From positions 1 to 49,490 of the forward strand of contig JAWCNV010000014.1 in assembly GCA_038848185.1 (NCBI GenBank): a stretch of 49,490 nucleotides of DNA, given 5' to 3'. The DNA comes from JAAOZP01 sp038848185 (lineage in GTDB: Archaea; Thermoproteota; EX4484-205; JAAOZP01). Below the pieces are notes generated by a model. That model saw only the letters and a program-made list of their open reading frames with translations. It did no database searches and was not told the DNA's origin. The translations under genes were made by a program, and so were the position numbers. Positions within the stretch are counted from its first letter, which is position 1, and each line of letters opens with the position of its first letter. Shown one piece after another: positions 16,596-25,772 of the stretch.

Positions 16596-17402
16596 ATGAA
16601 AGCCTCAGAATGGTATAGAATAAGAAAAATAACTAGTGGAACTTGGGCAATAGACGATCATGGCTGTGACATAATGTACCTTGTCAGCGGAGACAAAAAG
16701 TGCCTCCTTATAGACACTGGATGGGGAATCGGCGATCTTCCAAAGCTAATAGATTCCCTTTCGCCTTTACCCTTGATCGTGGTGAATACTCATGGCCATC
16801 CAGACCACTCCTACGGGAACAGCTTATTCAATAAAGTATACATACATGAGGCAGACAAGTCTTTCATAAACAAACCTCCAGATGCTGATACGAAAAGATG
16901 GCTCATAAGAAACGCTCTACCCAAATCCTTACCTGAAAACTTCCACATAGACACATGGGCTGTAACAGTGCCTTCTTTAATGCCGATCGAGGACGGCCAC
17001 ATCTTCGATCTGGGTAATCGACGTCTGCAAACCATATGTGTTCCAGGCCACACTCCTGGTTCAATCTGTTTATTAGACAGTGAAAACCGACTATTATTCA
17101 CTGGCGATACCATTCAGAATCCAACTTGGCTTCACCTAGAAGAATCGCTCCCTCTAAGCCAGTTCCATGAGAATTTGAAGCAGCTGCAATCCAAGATGAA
17201 CAAATTTGATTACTTTCTCCCAGGGCACGCTGATCTTCAGAAATTACCCTTACCAAAGGCGAATATCGATGAACTAATAGCTGGAATCGAACAGATCCTG
17301 GAAGGCAAACTTGTGGGTCAAGAAGAAAAAACATTCGCTGGCGACGGATTACGCTGCGATTTTGGTTCAACAGGTATCGTCTACAGACCTGATCATCTAT
17401 GA
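16596..17402 (+). CDS. Metallo-beta-lactamase-fold hydrolase
   Basis: 268 residues. The dinuclear metal site is intact: THGHPDH near residues 67-73, VPGHTPGS (third His), TGDTI (bridging Asp) and FLPGHADL (last His). It resembles glyoxalase II-like and general MBL-fold hydrolases; the substrate cannot be told. Codon choice is visibly more A+T-rich than in the neighbouring aro and serA operons, and it lies in an otherwise accessory stretch, which suggests acquisition by transfer. It is monocistronic. Confidence 0.85.
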   Translation: MKASEWYRIRKITSGTWAIDDHGCDIMYLVSGDKKCLLIDTGWGIGDLPKLIDSLSPLPLIVVNTHGHPDHSYGNSLFNKVYIHEADKSFINKPPDADTKRWLIRNALPKSLPENFHIDTWAVTVPSLMPIEDGHIFDLGNRRLQTICVPGHTPGSICLLDSENRLLFTGDTIQNPTWLHLEESLPLSQFHENLKQLQSKMNKFDYFLPGHADLQKLPLPKANIDELIAGIEQILEGKLVGQEEKTFAGDGLRCDFGSTGIVYRPDHL

Positions 17403-17873
17403 TTCAATGAAATAATGGAGCCGCACGCGGCGTTTGTAGGAGGCTAAGTCGAAATCTAATCGAGACGGAGCTGATTCCAATGTTCCAAAATCCATGACTA
17501 TGAAAATTTTAAGAATGTTTTCTAATGTCATGTGGAGTAAAAAGTTTTGGAGCTAGGATATTGTTTAAATCCAGCCGTGTATAAGTTATTCAGGCGGCCA
17601 TGCTAACCCTATACCCCCTAGGTGGACTTCCATAAAGAAGCCGGAAGCGCCAGTTAATAATGTGGCTACTATAAGTGGAGAAGCTCACCCGTCCAGTAGA
17701 ATAATGTGTCCAGAAGCCTTGAGAACCATTATCTGAAGACCGTGTTGTAGAAAGCAAGTTATTGAGGAATCAATGGGCTGACGCTTTAAGGCAACTAAAG
17801 CCTTCTGACCATAATCTCCTGTTGAACGCTTGCAACGAGCTTAACAGAAAACCATGTTAAGTCATTAAAACTT
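17403..17873. other. Intergenic with promoter-like repeat and possible gene remnant
   Basis: No intact gene. It holds a 35-nt near-copy (17558-17592) of the ychF-like promoter. A 46-codon stop-to-stop plus-strand frame (17723-17860; contains NQWADALRQLKPSDHNLLLN) has protein-like composition but no good start and may be the remains of a gene. I do not recognise it. Confidence 0.4.
17558..17592 (+). repeat. Left copy of ychF promoter-like repeat
   Basis: Matches 23586-23621 at 30 of 35 positions with one 1-nt gap by my hand alignment. The first 15 nt, ATATTGTTTAAATCC, are identical, and ATAAGTTATTCA matches ATAAGCTATTCA. No ychF-like coding sequence follows this copy. Confidence 0.55.
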
Positions 17874-18590
17874 TTAAATCATGTACCTATCTCTTCTCCT
17901 TTTCTTCCCCCCGGGCGGTATGTATTCGTGAGAAATGGAGTAGTAAAGACGTATAGCCCTTTCAATCGCATCTATCCTCTTCTTCACCTCCTCAAATTTC
18001 TGCTCCCTACTCATACCCTTGGGATCAAATGCCGAGTAAAAGAAGTCAAATTCCTCCGGAGGAGGGGGCATCCAGTGGATTACCTCGACTCCAAATTCTT
18101 CGCTCGCTTTCCTCGCTGCCTCGTCCCCGCATCTGATCTTATATATCAACTCTTCGAAGGGTTTTTGGGAAGCATATTTGTCCCAGTTTTTCCTGTCAGC
18201 CAGTTCCTCTCGAATATCCATCTCCTTTTGAACTATTTTATGGATGAGGTTTTTCCGCTTATCCTTGTCCTTTTCAACTTTCTTAACCTCCTTCCCATAA
18301 ATTGACCAAAGAATATCCGATATCTGCTTCGATAGGAAGCGTATGCCACGAGTCTCTACCACTATTTTTCCATCGATATCCCCATAAACCTTGCCGTAAA
18401 AATGGCCACCACGGAGAGGAATATCGATGACCCACTTCGTTGGTACGCCTTCCAAGGTTCTATCTTCGTCTGGGGCGAAGAACGTTGTTCCGCTCGTTTT
18501 GATCTCATAATCATCCGTCCCACTAGTTAGGTATCTCCCTATCATCCTTAGAAGCTCCATGTCTACTTCCTCTTCCGACATCTCCTTCAT
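17874..18590 (-). CDS. Uncharacterised soluble protein; candidate immunity or partner protein
   Basis: 238 residues. I recognise no family. It is highly charged, has no signal peptide or membrane segment, and so should be cytoplasmic. The N-terminal half (about 25-95) reads as beta-rich (TKWVIDIPLRGGHFYGKVYG), the middle is a Lys/Glu-rich helix and the C-terminus is basic (GGKKRRRDRY). Its ATG shares ATGA with the stop of the 1430-residue nuclease-tipped surface protein, so the two are co-translated. In polymorphic toxin loci the gene directly after the toxin usually encodes its immunity protein; that role is an inference from position. Confidence 0.6.
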   Translation of the reverse strand: MKEMSEEEVDMELLRMIGRYLTSGTDDYEIKTSGTTFFAPDEDRTLEGVPTKWVIDIPLRGGHFYGKVYGDIDGKIVVETRGIRFLSKQISDILWSIYGKEVKKVEKDKDKRKNLIHKIVQKEMDIREELADRKNWDKYASQKPFEELIYKIRCGDEAARKASEEFGVEVIHWMPPPPEEFDFFYSAFDPKGMSREQKFEEVKKRIDAIERAIRLYYSISHEYIPPGGKKRRRDRYMI

Positions 18591-21500
18591 CCTCCTCTCT
18601 CAATGATCTCTATATATGGATTCTCATAATCACCAACACTTAGTGGAAAGGTATAGGGCTTAGAGCCGGAAGGATTCTCTATATCGTAGTCAAGCACTAT
18701 TAGGATGCCATACCTTGCTGTCTCGATTTCAGCAAAGGATTTGATGAGTTGATCTTTACCATTATCAATTCCTCTTTCGAAAACAACTAGACTATGAGTT
18801 AAAGTGCTCTTAATCTCGCCGACAATGATGGTGCTTCCAGCCTTAATCAGGTTCCCATGTTTATCGATAATATCTCCTGTAACTATAAGTCTAAAGTCAG
18901 GTCCTTTATCTCCTGCCCATCCATGCCATTCTACTCTAATCTTATCTCTTGAGATTCCAGTCTTCTCGGAGATTTCATCGAGGTAACGAGAAAGCTTGGA
19001 GTTAACGGCATCATCCGTTTTAACTATCAGTTCTCCAATCTGACCTTTCAAAAGATCGTCAAAGGGATATTGCTTCGACATCCGAATGCATTCTTCCAAA
19101 TCGTTAACAGTAGCTAAGAAGTTCAGTACCTCCACATACTCTATCTTAGTTATTCCCTCTGGTACTTCAACAGCTAGATCAGGGTTACAGCAGTACGAGA
19201 TTCTATAGTTACCACTATCATCGCTGAAATACACTTTAAGCAGAAGCCTTTCCTTAGTGTTCTCACTTCCCACCTTATTCAATGTTTCAACGTAGTAGCC
19301 GCTCATGAATATCCTTTCCTTCAGTTTTATGGTTTCACCCTGGTCATCCTTAACATCGCTAACATCCTCCGCCAATGTTAGCCTCTCCGGAACGCTTATT
19401 GGTTTCCCGAGGATGCTCGTGGAGGTATGCATTTTTCCTCCCAGCGGATATTCAATGATCCACCTTCCCCTGTTCACCTTAATGCTGGTAATGGAATAAA
19501 CGTCGTCGCCGAGGCGGATTTTCACCTCCCCATCATCATAGAAAGCCAAGGTGAGGGGTTTGCCCTGCATGTTCCTAGCTCCTGTCGTAACTTCTAAAAT
19601 GGCTTTCCCCTCCTCGGTCCTAAGGAGCCTCGACTCTATTGGTAGCCCCATTCTCCCGTTAAACTCATCGTAAACCGTGATCTTGTTGTTAATGAGGTCA
19701 AGCATCACCTCTGTCCCTCCGGGGAAGAACCTCGTCGGGTGATGAAGCTCAGGAACGTATTCAAAGATCTTAACGCTTGTTACAGATACTGTTGCCTCGT
19801 CGCTGCCTATTTCTCCCAATATCTCATCCACACAGCCTTTCGGTATCCACACATGACCAGTTTTACCGTCCTTCGAAAACGCGAATTCCAGACCCCCGCT
19901 CTTGCCACTTCCCTCCCAGCAAACCACTGCTTTATAAATTCCTGGCTCAAGCTCATACCCCATTCCTAAGTTTAGGGTAGCACCCTCTCCTCTGCTCAGT
20001 GTTACTTTTCGATGTTCAGCTCCATAATCAATCTCGTAATGCTTCATGCCGTTTATATCGGCTACGAACTCGTCTAACGCGTCGGGATCCTTCAGGACAT
20101 CTAACGCGTTAGGATTCTTAAGGACAATACCTAGGAGGATGTTTGCGATGCCTTCACCATACTTACTCTTAATGTTAAGATGGTTATCCACAATCTCCCC
20201 TATCTTTAATCCAACGCCTTTTGTCGCATCTCCTCCGATCTCCGCTAATATCTTATTGAGCGCCTCCATCTTGTCCAAGTCCTTCGAGTTAGCGCTGAGC
20301 CAGCTGTTCAGATAGTCTATCGCCTCGTCACCATCCTTAATCCATATTGAGATTACACTTCTTGCAACTGTTCCGCCCTTCTCCTTCAATTCTTCCAAAG
20401 AATAGCGTTCAACCATGCTCCCTATGATGTCCAGTATCTTACGTGAGTTCTCCTTGCTCGGAACGTTTTCCAAGACTTGCTTCGAGAGCCCTGATAAAGC
20501 ATCCAGCGCATCATCAACCTTTGATGAATATGCCTTTACGCTCTCCACAATGTTTCCAATAATGTCTCCGAACCGTCTGCTGTACTTGTTGGCAAGAAGG
20601 AGGTCAACAGCCCTCTCTGCAAAGCCCTTTATCCTCCCAAGCCCCGTAACGATAGCATCCCATATTGTTGGGGTTATCCAGTTATAGATCCCTTTAGCTA
20701 TCAGCTTGAGGACTTGGTCAGCCGTTAATCGCTGACCAGCTCTCTCAACCTTTATCCTGTTGACCATTATGAAGAGCGTAATGTATAATACGCATGAGAT
20801 CACTGCGCCGGTGACCCTTCCCCTTGCATAACCTATCTTATACTGTCTCTCAAGCTCATCCCTGGCGAGAGGCTCCCTCAGGCCTAATGCTATTCTTATC
20901 TCATCGAAACTAACGCCGATAGCAAGGTCTGAAAGAACGTTTAGCAATAGATTATTTATCGTCTCATTAACTTCTTTCCTCAGCGCGAGCGCGAAGCTTA
21001 CGCACTCAGAAGCATGCTCAACCTCGCCCCCGGCTAGGAATTCTCTCGAACGGTTCTCAAAGGCCTCTGCTAAGGCAAGCATCTCGTCCTTAGCCCTATT
21101 GGCTTCCGCGATATCCAGAGCTACTTCAGCCAAGTTCATCAGAACACCGAGGCCGAGGAGAAGGTAGTACGCCGGTCTGATGTATGCATGGGGAATAAGG
21201 AAGCCCATGGCAACCATTACTCCAGCAGTAATCATTATTCCAGGCAGCTTCGACGCTAATCCTTCCCAGAATCCCTTCCAATACATCGTAGCCTTAAGCG
21301 TCAAGTATACTTTTACCGCGGCGACAACCCTACCGTCGTTAACAAGCTCTAAGACAGCATCCCCAACAGCGGGTTCTTGCTGGACGAGCAGCAAGTGACT
21401 TATGGAAGACTTGTTGAGGGTAATGCCACCATTACCCTCCTCAACCTTAGAGAAGAAAAAGAAGAAGCTTGTGATTGTCCTAAGCCTAAGCGTGTAACTC

Positions 21501-22879
21501 ACGTTGGCGTTTGCATAGTTCCTTAGCGTTAAGCCGTGAACGAGTTCTCCCCTGTTTGCCTTCAACGGATTGTAGAATAGCCTTATTGATTCGCATTGGC
21601 CCAGAGTTCTATTCGTTACAGCGTACTCCCACTCAATTTCTCCGGAGTCTACGAAGATGCTATTGTCCTTTCTCCATCCAAACCTCGCCAGCTGCTCATA
21701 TTCTTCATTAGTAACCCATACTGTTTCATTAGTAACCTTCTCTCCAACGAACGTTACATTCCAGCCCTTTAGAACCCTGCTAAGGTTCAGCTTGACGTAG
21801 GGAGGCTGTTCGAGCAGACTCTTCAACTCGTCCTCGCTCAAAACTCTACTGAGAAAATCGTTACCCATTTCCAATGTCTTGTCGAAGTCTAGTATGAACC
21901 TGTTTCCGAAGCCCTCGGCGTTGAAATCTACAATAAGCTTATCGCTTGGTGTCCACTTCACCCAGTGGTCTGAAGCGTATTCGCCCTTTCTCAGTATCAG
22001 CCAGGGCTTATTTACCCACCCGCCGCCACGCCCTATCCTAAACATAACACACCAAACATCCCTAGCAGCCCTCAGAGTAGCGTTAACGTGGATCCAGAAA
22101 CAATCAACCCTTTCCTCACTTGAGCCGATATCGTAGACCTTGAGCTCGAGAACCCTTAGGCTAAGCGTAACCCCGTAGGAGGGAAGGTTGAAACATATTT
22201 CTGAGAAAACCGGTTTCTCAAGGTTTGGGAAGTAAGCGTTGACAACGTTGTTCTTGAGATCGCCCTTCAAGTCCAATATTGCTTTATAAAAACCGTCTGT
22301 TTCCCCGCTGCTATAGGTTACGTCGTAAAGGTCCGAGGCTCTAACGGAAACATTATAGTACCTTATGGAAGTTACGTTGTAGAGCTTAATATGCTTCTTA
22401 ACCCCTTTCACCTCATAATAGACTGAGGAGAGGGAAGAGTTACATAGCACTGGTATTTCCACGGAGACCTCGCCGTTTTCAAGGCTGCGGGTGACATGCA
22501 GATTAGCATAGTTGAGTAGAACAGAAGCCCCGTCAGCCTCAAGCCTATCTGGAAGGCTTGATTCACCTACAGCCTTAACTATCTCCTTCTCACTATAGCC
22601 GAGGCTTATCAAAGGAGCTATTTTCAGCCATATCTCATCGGCGAGGCTAAGGTTCATCCCGCTGGGTATAACGTAGCTCCGCTCCAGGAGTGGGTCCTCA
22701 GAAGGAATAGCTTTCTCAAGCTGCCTCCTAAGAAATTCAATATCACTAGTGTCCCCAGCCATCATATAGCTGCCAGTCTGGCTGTTAGTTGAGGCAAGGA
22801 CCAAGATAGTGCCGTGAAACTCGTAGGTAAGGATGAGGAGGGCGAGGAATAATCCGGCGATTTTCCTCCCGAGGCCCAT
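18587..22879 (-). CDS. Giant surface protein with C-terminal PD-(D/E)XK nuclease-like domain; candidate polymorphic toxin
   Basis: 1430 residues. Residues about 5-30 are a signal peptide or anchor (IAGLFLALLILTY). About 30-560 is an ectodomain with many N-x-S/T sequons. Hydrophobic stretches follow near 575-610 and 715-735. Then come a long helical part (to about 960) and a beta-rich part (about 1000-1270). The last 150 residues look like a PD-(D/E)XK nuclease: GQIGE near 1279-1283, Asp1328 in KGPDFRLIV, Glu1355 and Lys1357 in IVGEIKST, and a QL helix (NGKDQLIKSF). A signal-bearing protein with a C-terminal nuclease followed by an overlapping small gene matches the architecture of archaeal polymorphic toxins. 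The family as a whole is not one I recognise. Confidence 0.75.
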   Translation of the reverse strand: MGLGRKIAGLFLALLILTYEFHGTILVLASTNSQTGSYMMAGDTSDIEFLRRQLEKAIPSEDPLLERSYVIPSGMNLSLADEIWLKIAPLISLGYSEKEIVKAVGESSLPDRLEADGASVLLNYANLHVTRSLENGEVSVEIPVLCNSSLSSVYYEVKGVKKHIKLYNVTSIRYYNVSVRASDLYDVTYSSGETDGFYKAILDLKGDLKNNVVNAYFPNLEKPVFSEICFNLPSYGVTLSLRVLELKVYDIGSSEERVDCFWIHVNATLRAARDVWCVMFRIGRGGGWVNKPWLILRKGEYASDHWVKWTPSDKLIVDFNAEGFGNRFILDFDKTLEMGNDFLSRVLSEDELKSLLEQPPYVKLNLSRVLKGWNVTFVGEKVTNETVWVTNEEYEQLARFGWRKDNSIFVDSGEIEWEYAVTNRTLGQCESIRLFYNPLKANRGELVHGLTLRNYANANVSYTLRLRTITSFFFFFSKVEEGNGGITLNKSSISHLLLVQQEPAVGDAVLELVNDGRVVAAVKVYLTLKATMYWKGFWEGLASKLPGIMITAGVMVAMGFLIPHAYIRPAYYLLLGLGVLMNLAEVALDIAEANRAKDEMLALAEAFENRSREFLAGGEVEHASECVSFALALRKEVNETINNLLLNVLSDLAIGVSFDEIRIALGLREPLARDELERQYKIGYARGRVTGAVISCVLYITLFIMVNRIKVERAGQRLTADQVLKLIAKGIYNWITPTIWDAIVTGLGRIKGFAERAVDLLLANKYSRRFGDIIGNIVESVKAYSSKVDDALDALSGLSKQVLENVPSKENSRKILDIIGSMVERYSLEELKEKGGTVARSVISIWIKDGDEAIDYLNSWLSANSKDLDKMEALNKILAEIGGDATKGVGLKIGEIVDNHLNIKSKYGEGIANILLGIVLKNPNALDVLKDPDALDEFVADINGMKHYEIDYGAEHRKVTLSRGEGATLNLGMGYELEPGIYKAVVCWEGSGKSGGLEFAFSKDGKTGHVWIPKGCVDEILGEIGSDEATVSVTSVKIFEYVPELHHPTRFFPGGTEVMLDLINNKITVYDEFNGRMGLPIESRLLRTEEGKAILEVTTGARNMQGKPLTLAFYDDGEVKIRLGDDVYSITSIKVNRGRWIIEYPLGGKMHTSTSILGKPISVPERLTLAEDVSDVKDDQGETIKLKERIFMSGYYVETLNKVGSENTKERLLLKVYFSDDSGNYRISYCCNPDLAVEVPEGITKIEYVEVLNFLATVNDLEECIRMSKQYPFDDLLKGQIGELIVKTDDAVNSKLSRYLDEISEKTGISRDKIRVEWHGWAGDKGPDFRLIVTGDIIDKHGNLIKAGSTIIVGEIKSTLTHSLVVFERGIDNGKDQLIKSFAEIETARYGILIVLDYDIENPSGSKPYTFPLSVGDYENPYIEIIERGG

Positions 22880-22901
22880 GGTTAAGAGGCGGCAGGAAAC
22901 A

Positions 22902-22911
22902 GCTATTTATG
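22902..22911 (-). promoter_or_regulatory. TATA box of the surface nuclease unit
   Basis: Minus-strand CATAAATAGC, centred about 27 nt before the ATG at 22879; predicts a leaderless mRNA for the two-gene unit. Confidence 0.6.
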
Positions 22912-23180
22912 GCGCGTGCAAGCGAAAATTTGCGCTTGCGGCAAGCGGAAATTTCCGACAGGAAAGCGTATACGCTAGCCCTCTGCCGCGGCTCAAAAAC
23001 CACCCTCTTAAATCTTAGCACATTCAACCGAAAGCCAAGGGGCAGTTTTTATTTTGAATGCCGTAGGCTCACCAGCACGCCTCATATCGTTTTTGACTAA
23101 GAAGGAAGTTAATGCATACTCCAGCGCCTAGCATCGCAAATCCACAATTGTAATAATCTCTCTGTGACTTATTGATTACC

Positions 23181-23339
23181 ATGCTGATTATTGTCTTAGT
23201 ATTAGCAATCATGTGGATGGTTACCTCTCCTGAACAATACGTTGCAGCTATTTTCCTTATCGGTTTATTTGTTGAACTTATTTATATAATATCAGATAGA
23301 AAAATAACCAATCCCCAAAAAAAGACTAAGCTTCCTTAA
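23181..23339 (+). CDS. Small hydrophobic membrane protein
   Basis: 52 residues: two hydrophobic stretches (MLIIVLVLAIMWMV, then AAIFLIGLFVELIYII) and a basic C-terminal tail rich in Lys. This would give a two-helix hairpin with both ends on the same side. The start has no clear Shine-Dalgarno; TGTAATAATC lies about 30 nt upstream and could be a box A. It is A+T-rich compared with its neighbours. I do not recognise it. Its place beside a candidate toxin locus makes a small accessory or immunity-type role conceivable, but nothing shows it. Confidence 0.4.
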   Translation: MLIIVLVLAIMWMVTSPEQYVAAIFLIGLFVELIYIISDRKITNPQKKTKLP

Positions 23340-23585
23340 CTCTCCAAGGGCCTCGCACAAACCCTTGTAACGGTTCCTCATAGTATTAACGACTAAACAT
23401 AAGAACTCCTCAAGTATCTTAAGAAAAACCAGCCTTGAGCTTATACCTTCGATTAAGAAAAAGAGTCGAAGCTAGTGCGTGCTAAAGTGACTTTATTCCT
23501 CGTCAGGGTCGGGTAACTCCCAGTCAGGATCTGCTTTACCTAATGCGTTTCTCAAGATTTCCTATAGGCATCGGAATGCTCAAGA

Positions 23586-23621
23586 ATATTGTTTAAATCC
23601 TGGTGGTGCATAAGCTATTCA
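23586..23621 (+). repeat. Right copy of the promoter-like repeat (ychF promoter)
   Basis: This copy is the functional-looking one. Its TATA element (GTTTAAATCC, 23591-23600) is about 28 nt before the ATG at 23624. The near-copy at 17558-17592 has no matching gene after it. Confidence 0.6.
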
Positions 23622-23623
23622 CA

Positions 23624-24832
23624 ATGGTCACAAGGCTGGTTGGTCTCTCAGGTAAGCCTAATGTGGGGAAGTCGACTTTGTACTCAGCCCTGACGATGAA
23701 TATTGTTAAGATTGCGGATTATCCTTTCACTACTTTAACTCCGAATAAGGGTGTCGGATACCTGAGGAAGAAGTGTGTTTGCAAGAGCCTCGGCGTTGCT
23801 GATAATCCTGTTAATTCTAGGTGTGTAAACGGGTTTAGATTCATACCGGTTGAGCTCGTTGATCTTCCAGGTATTGTTCCCGGTGCACATGAGGGGAGGG
23901 GGCTTGGAAACCAGTTTCTCTCGGAGATAAGTGTTGCTGATGCATTGGTGCATGTTGTTGATTCTTCAGGAGGCCTTGATGTTGAGGGTAGGCCTGTTGA
24001 GCCTGATCCTGAGAACACGTTGAGAGACATAAGGTTTCTTGAGGAGGAGTATGATCGTTGGCTTGCCGGAATAATCGAGAGGGGTATTCAGAAGGCTCCT
24101 AAGGCTAGGCCGAGTAGGGAGAGTGTTGAGGAGGCTCTCAGCCAGGTTTTAAGCGGCTTAGCGATAGCTAGGAGGGATGTTGAAAAGGCTGTTGAGAAGG
24201 TTAATCCGCCTGACAATGTTTCTCAGTGGGGTAGTGGGGTGATGCTTGAGTTAGCTAAGGCGGTTAGGATGACTGCTAAGCCCATGGTCATAGCTGCGAA
24301 CAAGGTTGATAAGAAGGGTGCTGAAGAGGGGTTTAGACGGATGAAGGAGGCAGGCTACAACCCTATTCCGATCAGTGCTGAGGCTGAGCTTGTCCTGAGG
24401 AGGGCAGTTGAAGCCGGGCTGGTGGAATATTATCCTGGGGATAGTGATTTCAGAATAGTTAGGCCGGAGGCTCTTAAGGAGAAGCAGGTTGAGGCTCTTG
24501 AAATGGTCAGAAGCAGGGTTTTAAAAACCTGGGGTTCAACCGGTGTTCAGGAGCTGCTTGACACAGTCTACTTTAAGGTTCTCAGCATGATAACGGTTTA
24601 CCCAGTTGAGGATCCGGGTAAGCTCACGGATAAGAAGGGGAATGTCCTGCCTGATGTCTACCTTGTTCCACGAGGGATGAACGTGAAGGAGTTCGCTGGA
24701 CTCATACACAGTGACCTGATGAAAAGCTTTCTTTACGCTGTTGACGCAAGGAGAAAAATCAGGCTCGGCGAGGACTATGTTCTTAAGGATGATGATGTGG
24801 TTAGCATAGTTGCCACAGGTAGAAGAGCTTAG
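23624..24832 (+). CDS. OBG/YchF-like GTPase with TGS domain
   Basis: About 402 residues. G1 is GKPNVGKST at the N-terminus, followed by YPFTTLTPN (switch region), DLPGIVPGAHEGRGLG (G3), and ANKVD (G4). An inserted helical segment lies between G3 and G4, and a C-terminal TGS domain runs from about residue 325 (ITVYPVED to the end). This is the archaeal relative of YchF/Ola1 and DRG proteins, thought to act on ribosomes. The start at 23624 is set by the TATA box; a GTG at 23603 would lie between box A and the predicted transcript start. It has its own promoter. Confidence 0.9.
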   Translation: MVTRLVGLSGKPNVGKSTLYSALTMNIVKIADYPFTTLTPNKGVGYLRKKCVCKSLGVADNPVNSRCVNGFRFIPVELVDLPGIVPGAHEGRGLGNQFLSEISVADALVHVVDSSGGLDVEGRPVEPDPENTLRDIRFLEEEYDRWLAGIIERGIQKAPKARPSRESVEEALSQVLSGLAIARRDVEKAVEKVNPPDNVSQWGSGVMLELAKAVRMTAKPMVIAANKVDKKGAEEGFRRMKEAGYNPIPISAEAELVLRRAVEAGLVEYYPGDSDFRIVRPEALKEKQVEALEMVRSRVLKTWGSTGVQELLDTVYFKVLSMITVYPVEDPGKLTDKKGNVLPDVYLVPRGMNVKEFAGLIHSDLMKSFLYAVDARRKIRLGEDYVLKDDDVVSIVATGRRA

Positions 24833-24858
24833 ACATTATTGAAACACTATTTTAAAAC

Positions 24859-25143
24859 CTATCTGTATTTCTCAACGTAGTAGCCAGTCTGCTTCTTAGG
24901 GCCGTAGAACCTGAGCCCTTTCTCCATTATTCTTCTCTTTATGACTTCAGCAACCTTTTCCGAAAGCTCTTTACGCATCACAAGGAAGTCGATTATTTGA
25001 AAAGCCTCCTCACTACTTTCGCATCTTCTTATGTAGTCAAAAACGTTCGGAGCATATCCTTTAAGAGACCTTGGATCAAGCTTCTCGGAATATCCTTCGG
25101 CAGCAATCTTCATCAGCTCTTCCTCGCTGAGGCCTCCTGACAT
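24859..25143 (-). CDS. Conserved-looking small archaeal protein after S3Ae
   Basis: 94 residues, acidic N-terminus and basic C-terminus (RRIMEKGLRFYGPKKQTGYYVEKYR). It is predicted to be helical, has no cysteine cluster and no membrane segment. I do not recognise a family with certainty. It follows the S3Ae stop by 2 nt on the same strand, so it is co-transcribed with the ribosomal protein and may act in translation. It ends 26 nt from the convergent GTPase gene. Confidence 0.7.
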   Translation of the reverse strand: MSGGLSEEELMKIAAEGYSEKLDPRSLKGYAPNVFDYIRRCESSEEAFQIIDFLVMRKELSEKVAEVIKRRIMEKGLRFYGPKKQTGYYVEKYR

Positions 25144-25145
25144 TC

Positions 25146-25748
25146 TTAAGCAGCCTCAGCCAGGTTTGCCCTAACCTCCTCCAGATTGACAGGAGATGCG
25201 AGAACCTTCATCTTCTTAAGTCCTCCAAGCTTTATCCTGTGAAACTTCTTAGCCTCGTTGTAAAGGTCTGACTCAATCTTTCCGAAAACCAGCTCCTGGA
25301 CGAATTGAGAGTAGTTGAGCTTACTGCACTTGTTCAAAACGATGCTCATCATCGCCTTCCTCATCTTCTTCTTCTGAGACTGCGAAGCCATGTAACGGGT
25401 TATTGCAAGCGCTGAGACACGTATCCTATAGCCGTCTTTAGTCGTGGAGTCGAAAATAATATCTACTCTCGAAGAGCCTTTTCTAAGAAGGCTTCTCACG
25501 AAATCTCTGTCAAGCTCGTAGCCCCAGAGGTCTGTAACAGCAGTCTCTCCATTAACTCCGATTACTTTAAACTTTATTTTAACAGTGGTGTGAGAAGGAT
25601 CGTCCGTCAACTCGCTGAGCAGTAGGCTTATAGTTCTACCTATCAGCTCGCTAGCCTCGTAAGCCATCACTTGGCATATGGGCTTACCCCCCAAGTAGTC
25701 TGGGGCGACTACCGTAAACCATTTTTTAGCTTCCTTCTGCTTTACCAA
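25146..25748 (-). CDS. rps3ae: Ribosomal protein S3Ae
   Basis: About 200 residues from a TTG at 25748, close to the usual archaeal length. The conserved opening VKQKEAKKWFTVVAPDYLGGK is followed by GRTISLLLSELTDDPSH and by RYMASQSQKKKMRKAM. Longer starts at 25775 or 25823 are open. However, the only good TATA element (about 25773-25785) would place the transcript start near 25752 and exclude them. It is divergent from the SerRS gene and followed by a 94-residue protein. Confidence 0.9.
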   Translation of the reverse strand: MVKQKEAKKWFTVVAPDYLGGKPICQVMAYEASELIGRTISLLLSELTDDPSHTTVKIKFKVIGVNGETAVTDLWGYELDRDFVRSLLRKGSSRVDIIFDSTTKDGYRIRVSALAITRYMASQSQKKKMRKAMMSIVLNKCSKLNYSQFVQELVFGKIESDLYNEAKKFHRIKLGGLKKMKVLASPVNLEEVRANLAEAA

Positions 25749-25772
25749 ACCTGAGAAACAGGCTGGAGACAA

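Larger units (their letters stand above)
22880..23623. other. Intergenic between the surface nuclease and ychF-like gene
   Basis: Holds the minus-strand promoter of the nuclease unit at its left end, a short plus-strand membrane-protein ORF (23181-23339) and the ychF-like promoter at its right end. The rest (about 23340-23585) shows no gene. A short minus-strand frame (23493-23561) ending DWELPDPDEE before a TAA has the look of a decayed C-terminus. Confidence 0.45.

Noticed and set aside
17558..17592. tRNA T-arm-like sequence (GTTTAAATCC)
   Set aside because: No acceptor, D or anticodon stems can be built around it or around the copy at 23586; a TATA box explains both.
17723..17860. 46-codon stop-to-stop plus-strand frame
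   Set aside because: Protein-like composition but no start codon with a ribosome-binding site and no family match; noted only as possible remnant.
23493..23561. Minus-strand tail-like frame ending DWELPDPDEE before TAA
   Set aside because: Only 22 codons after an in-frame stop; looks like a decayed C-terminus but too short to call.
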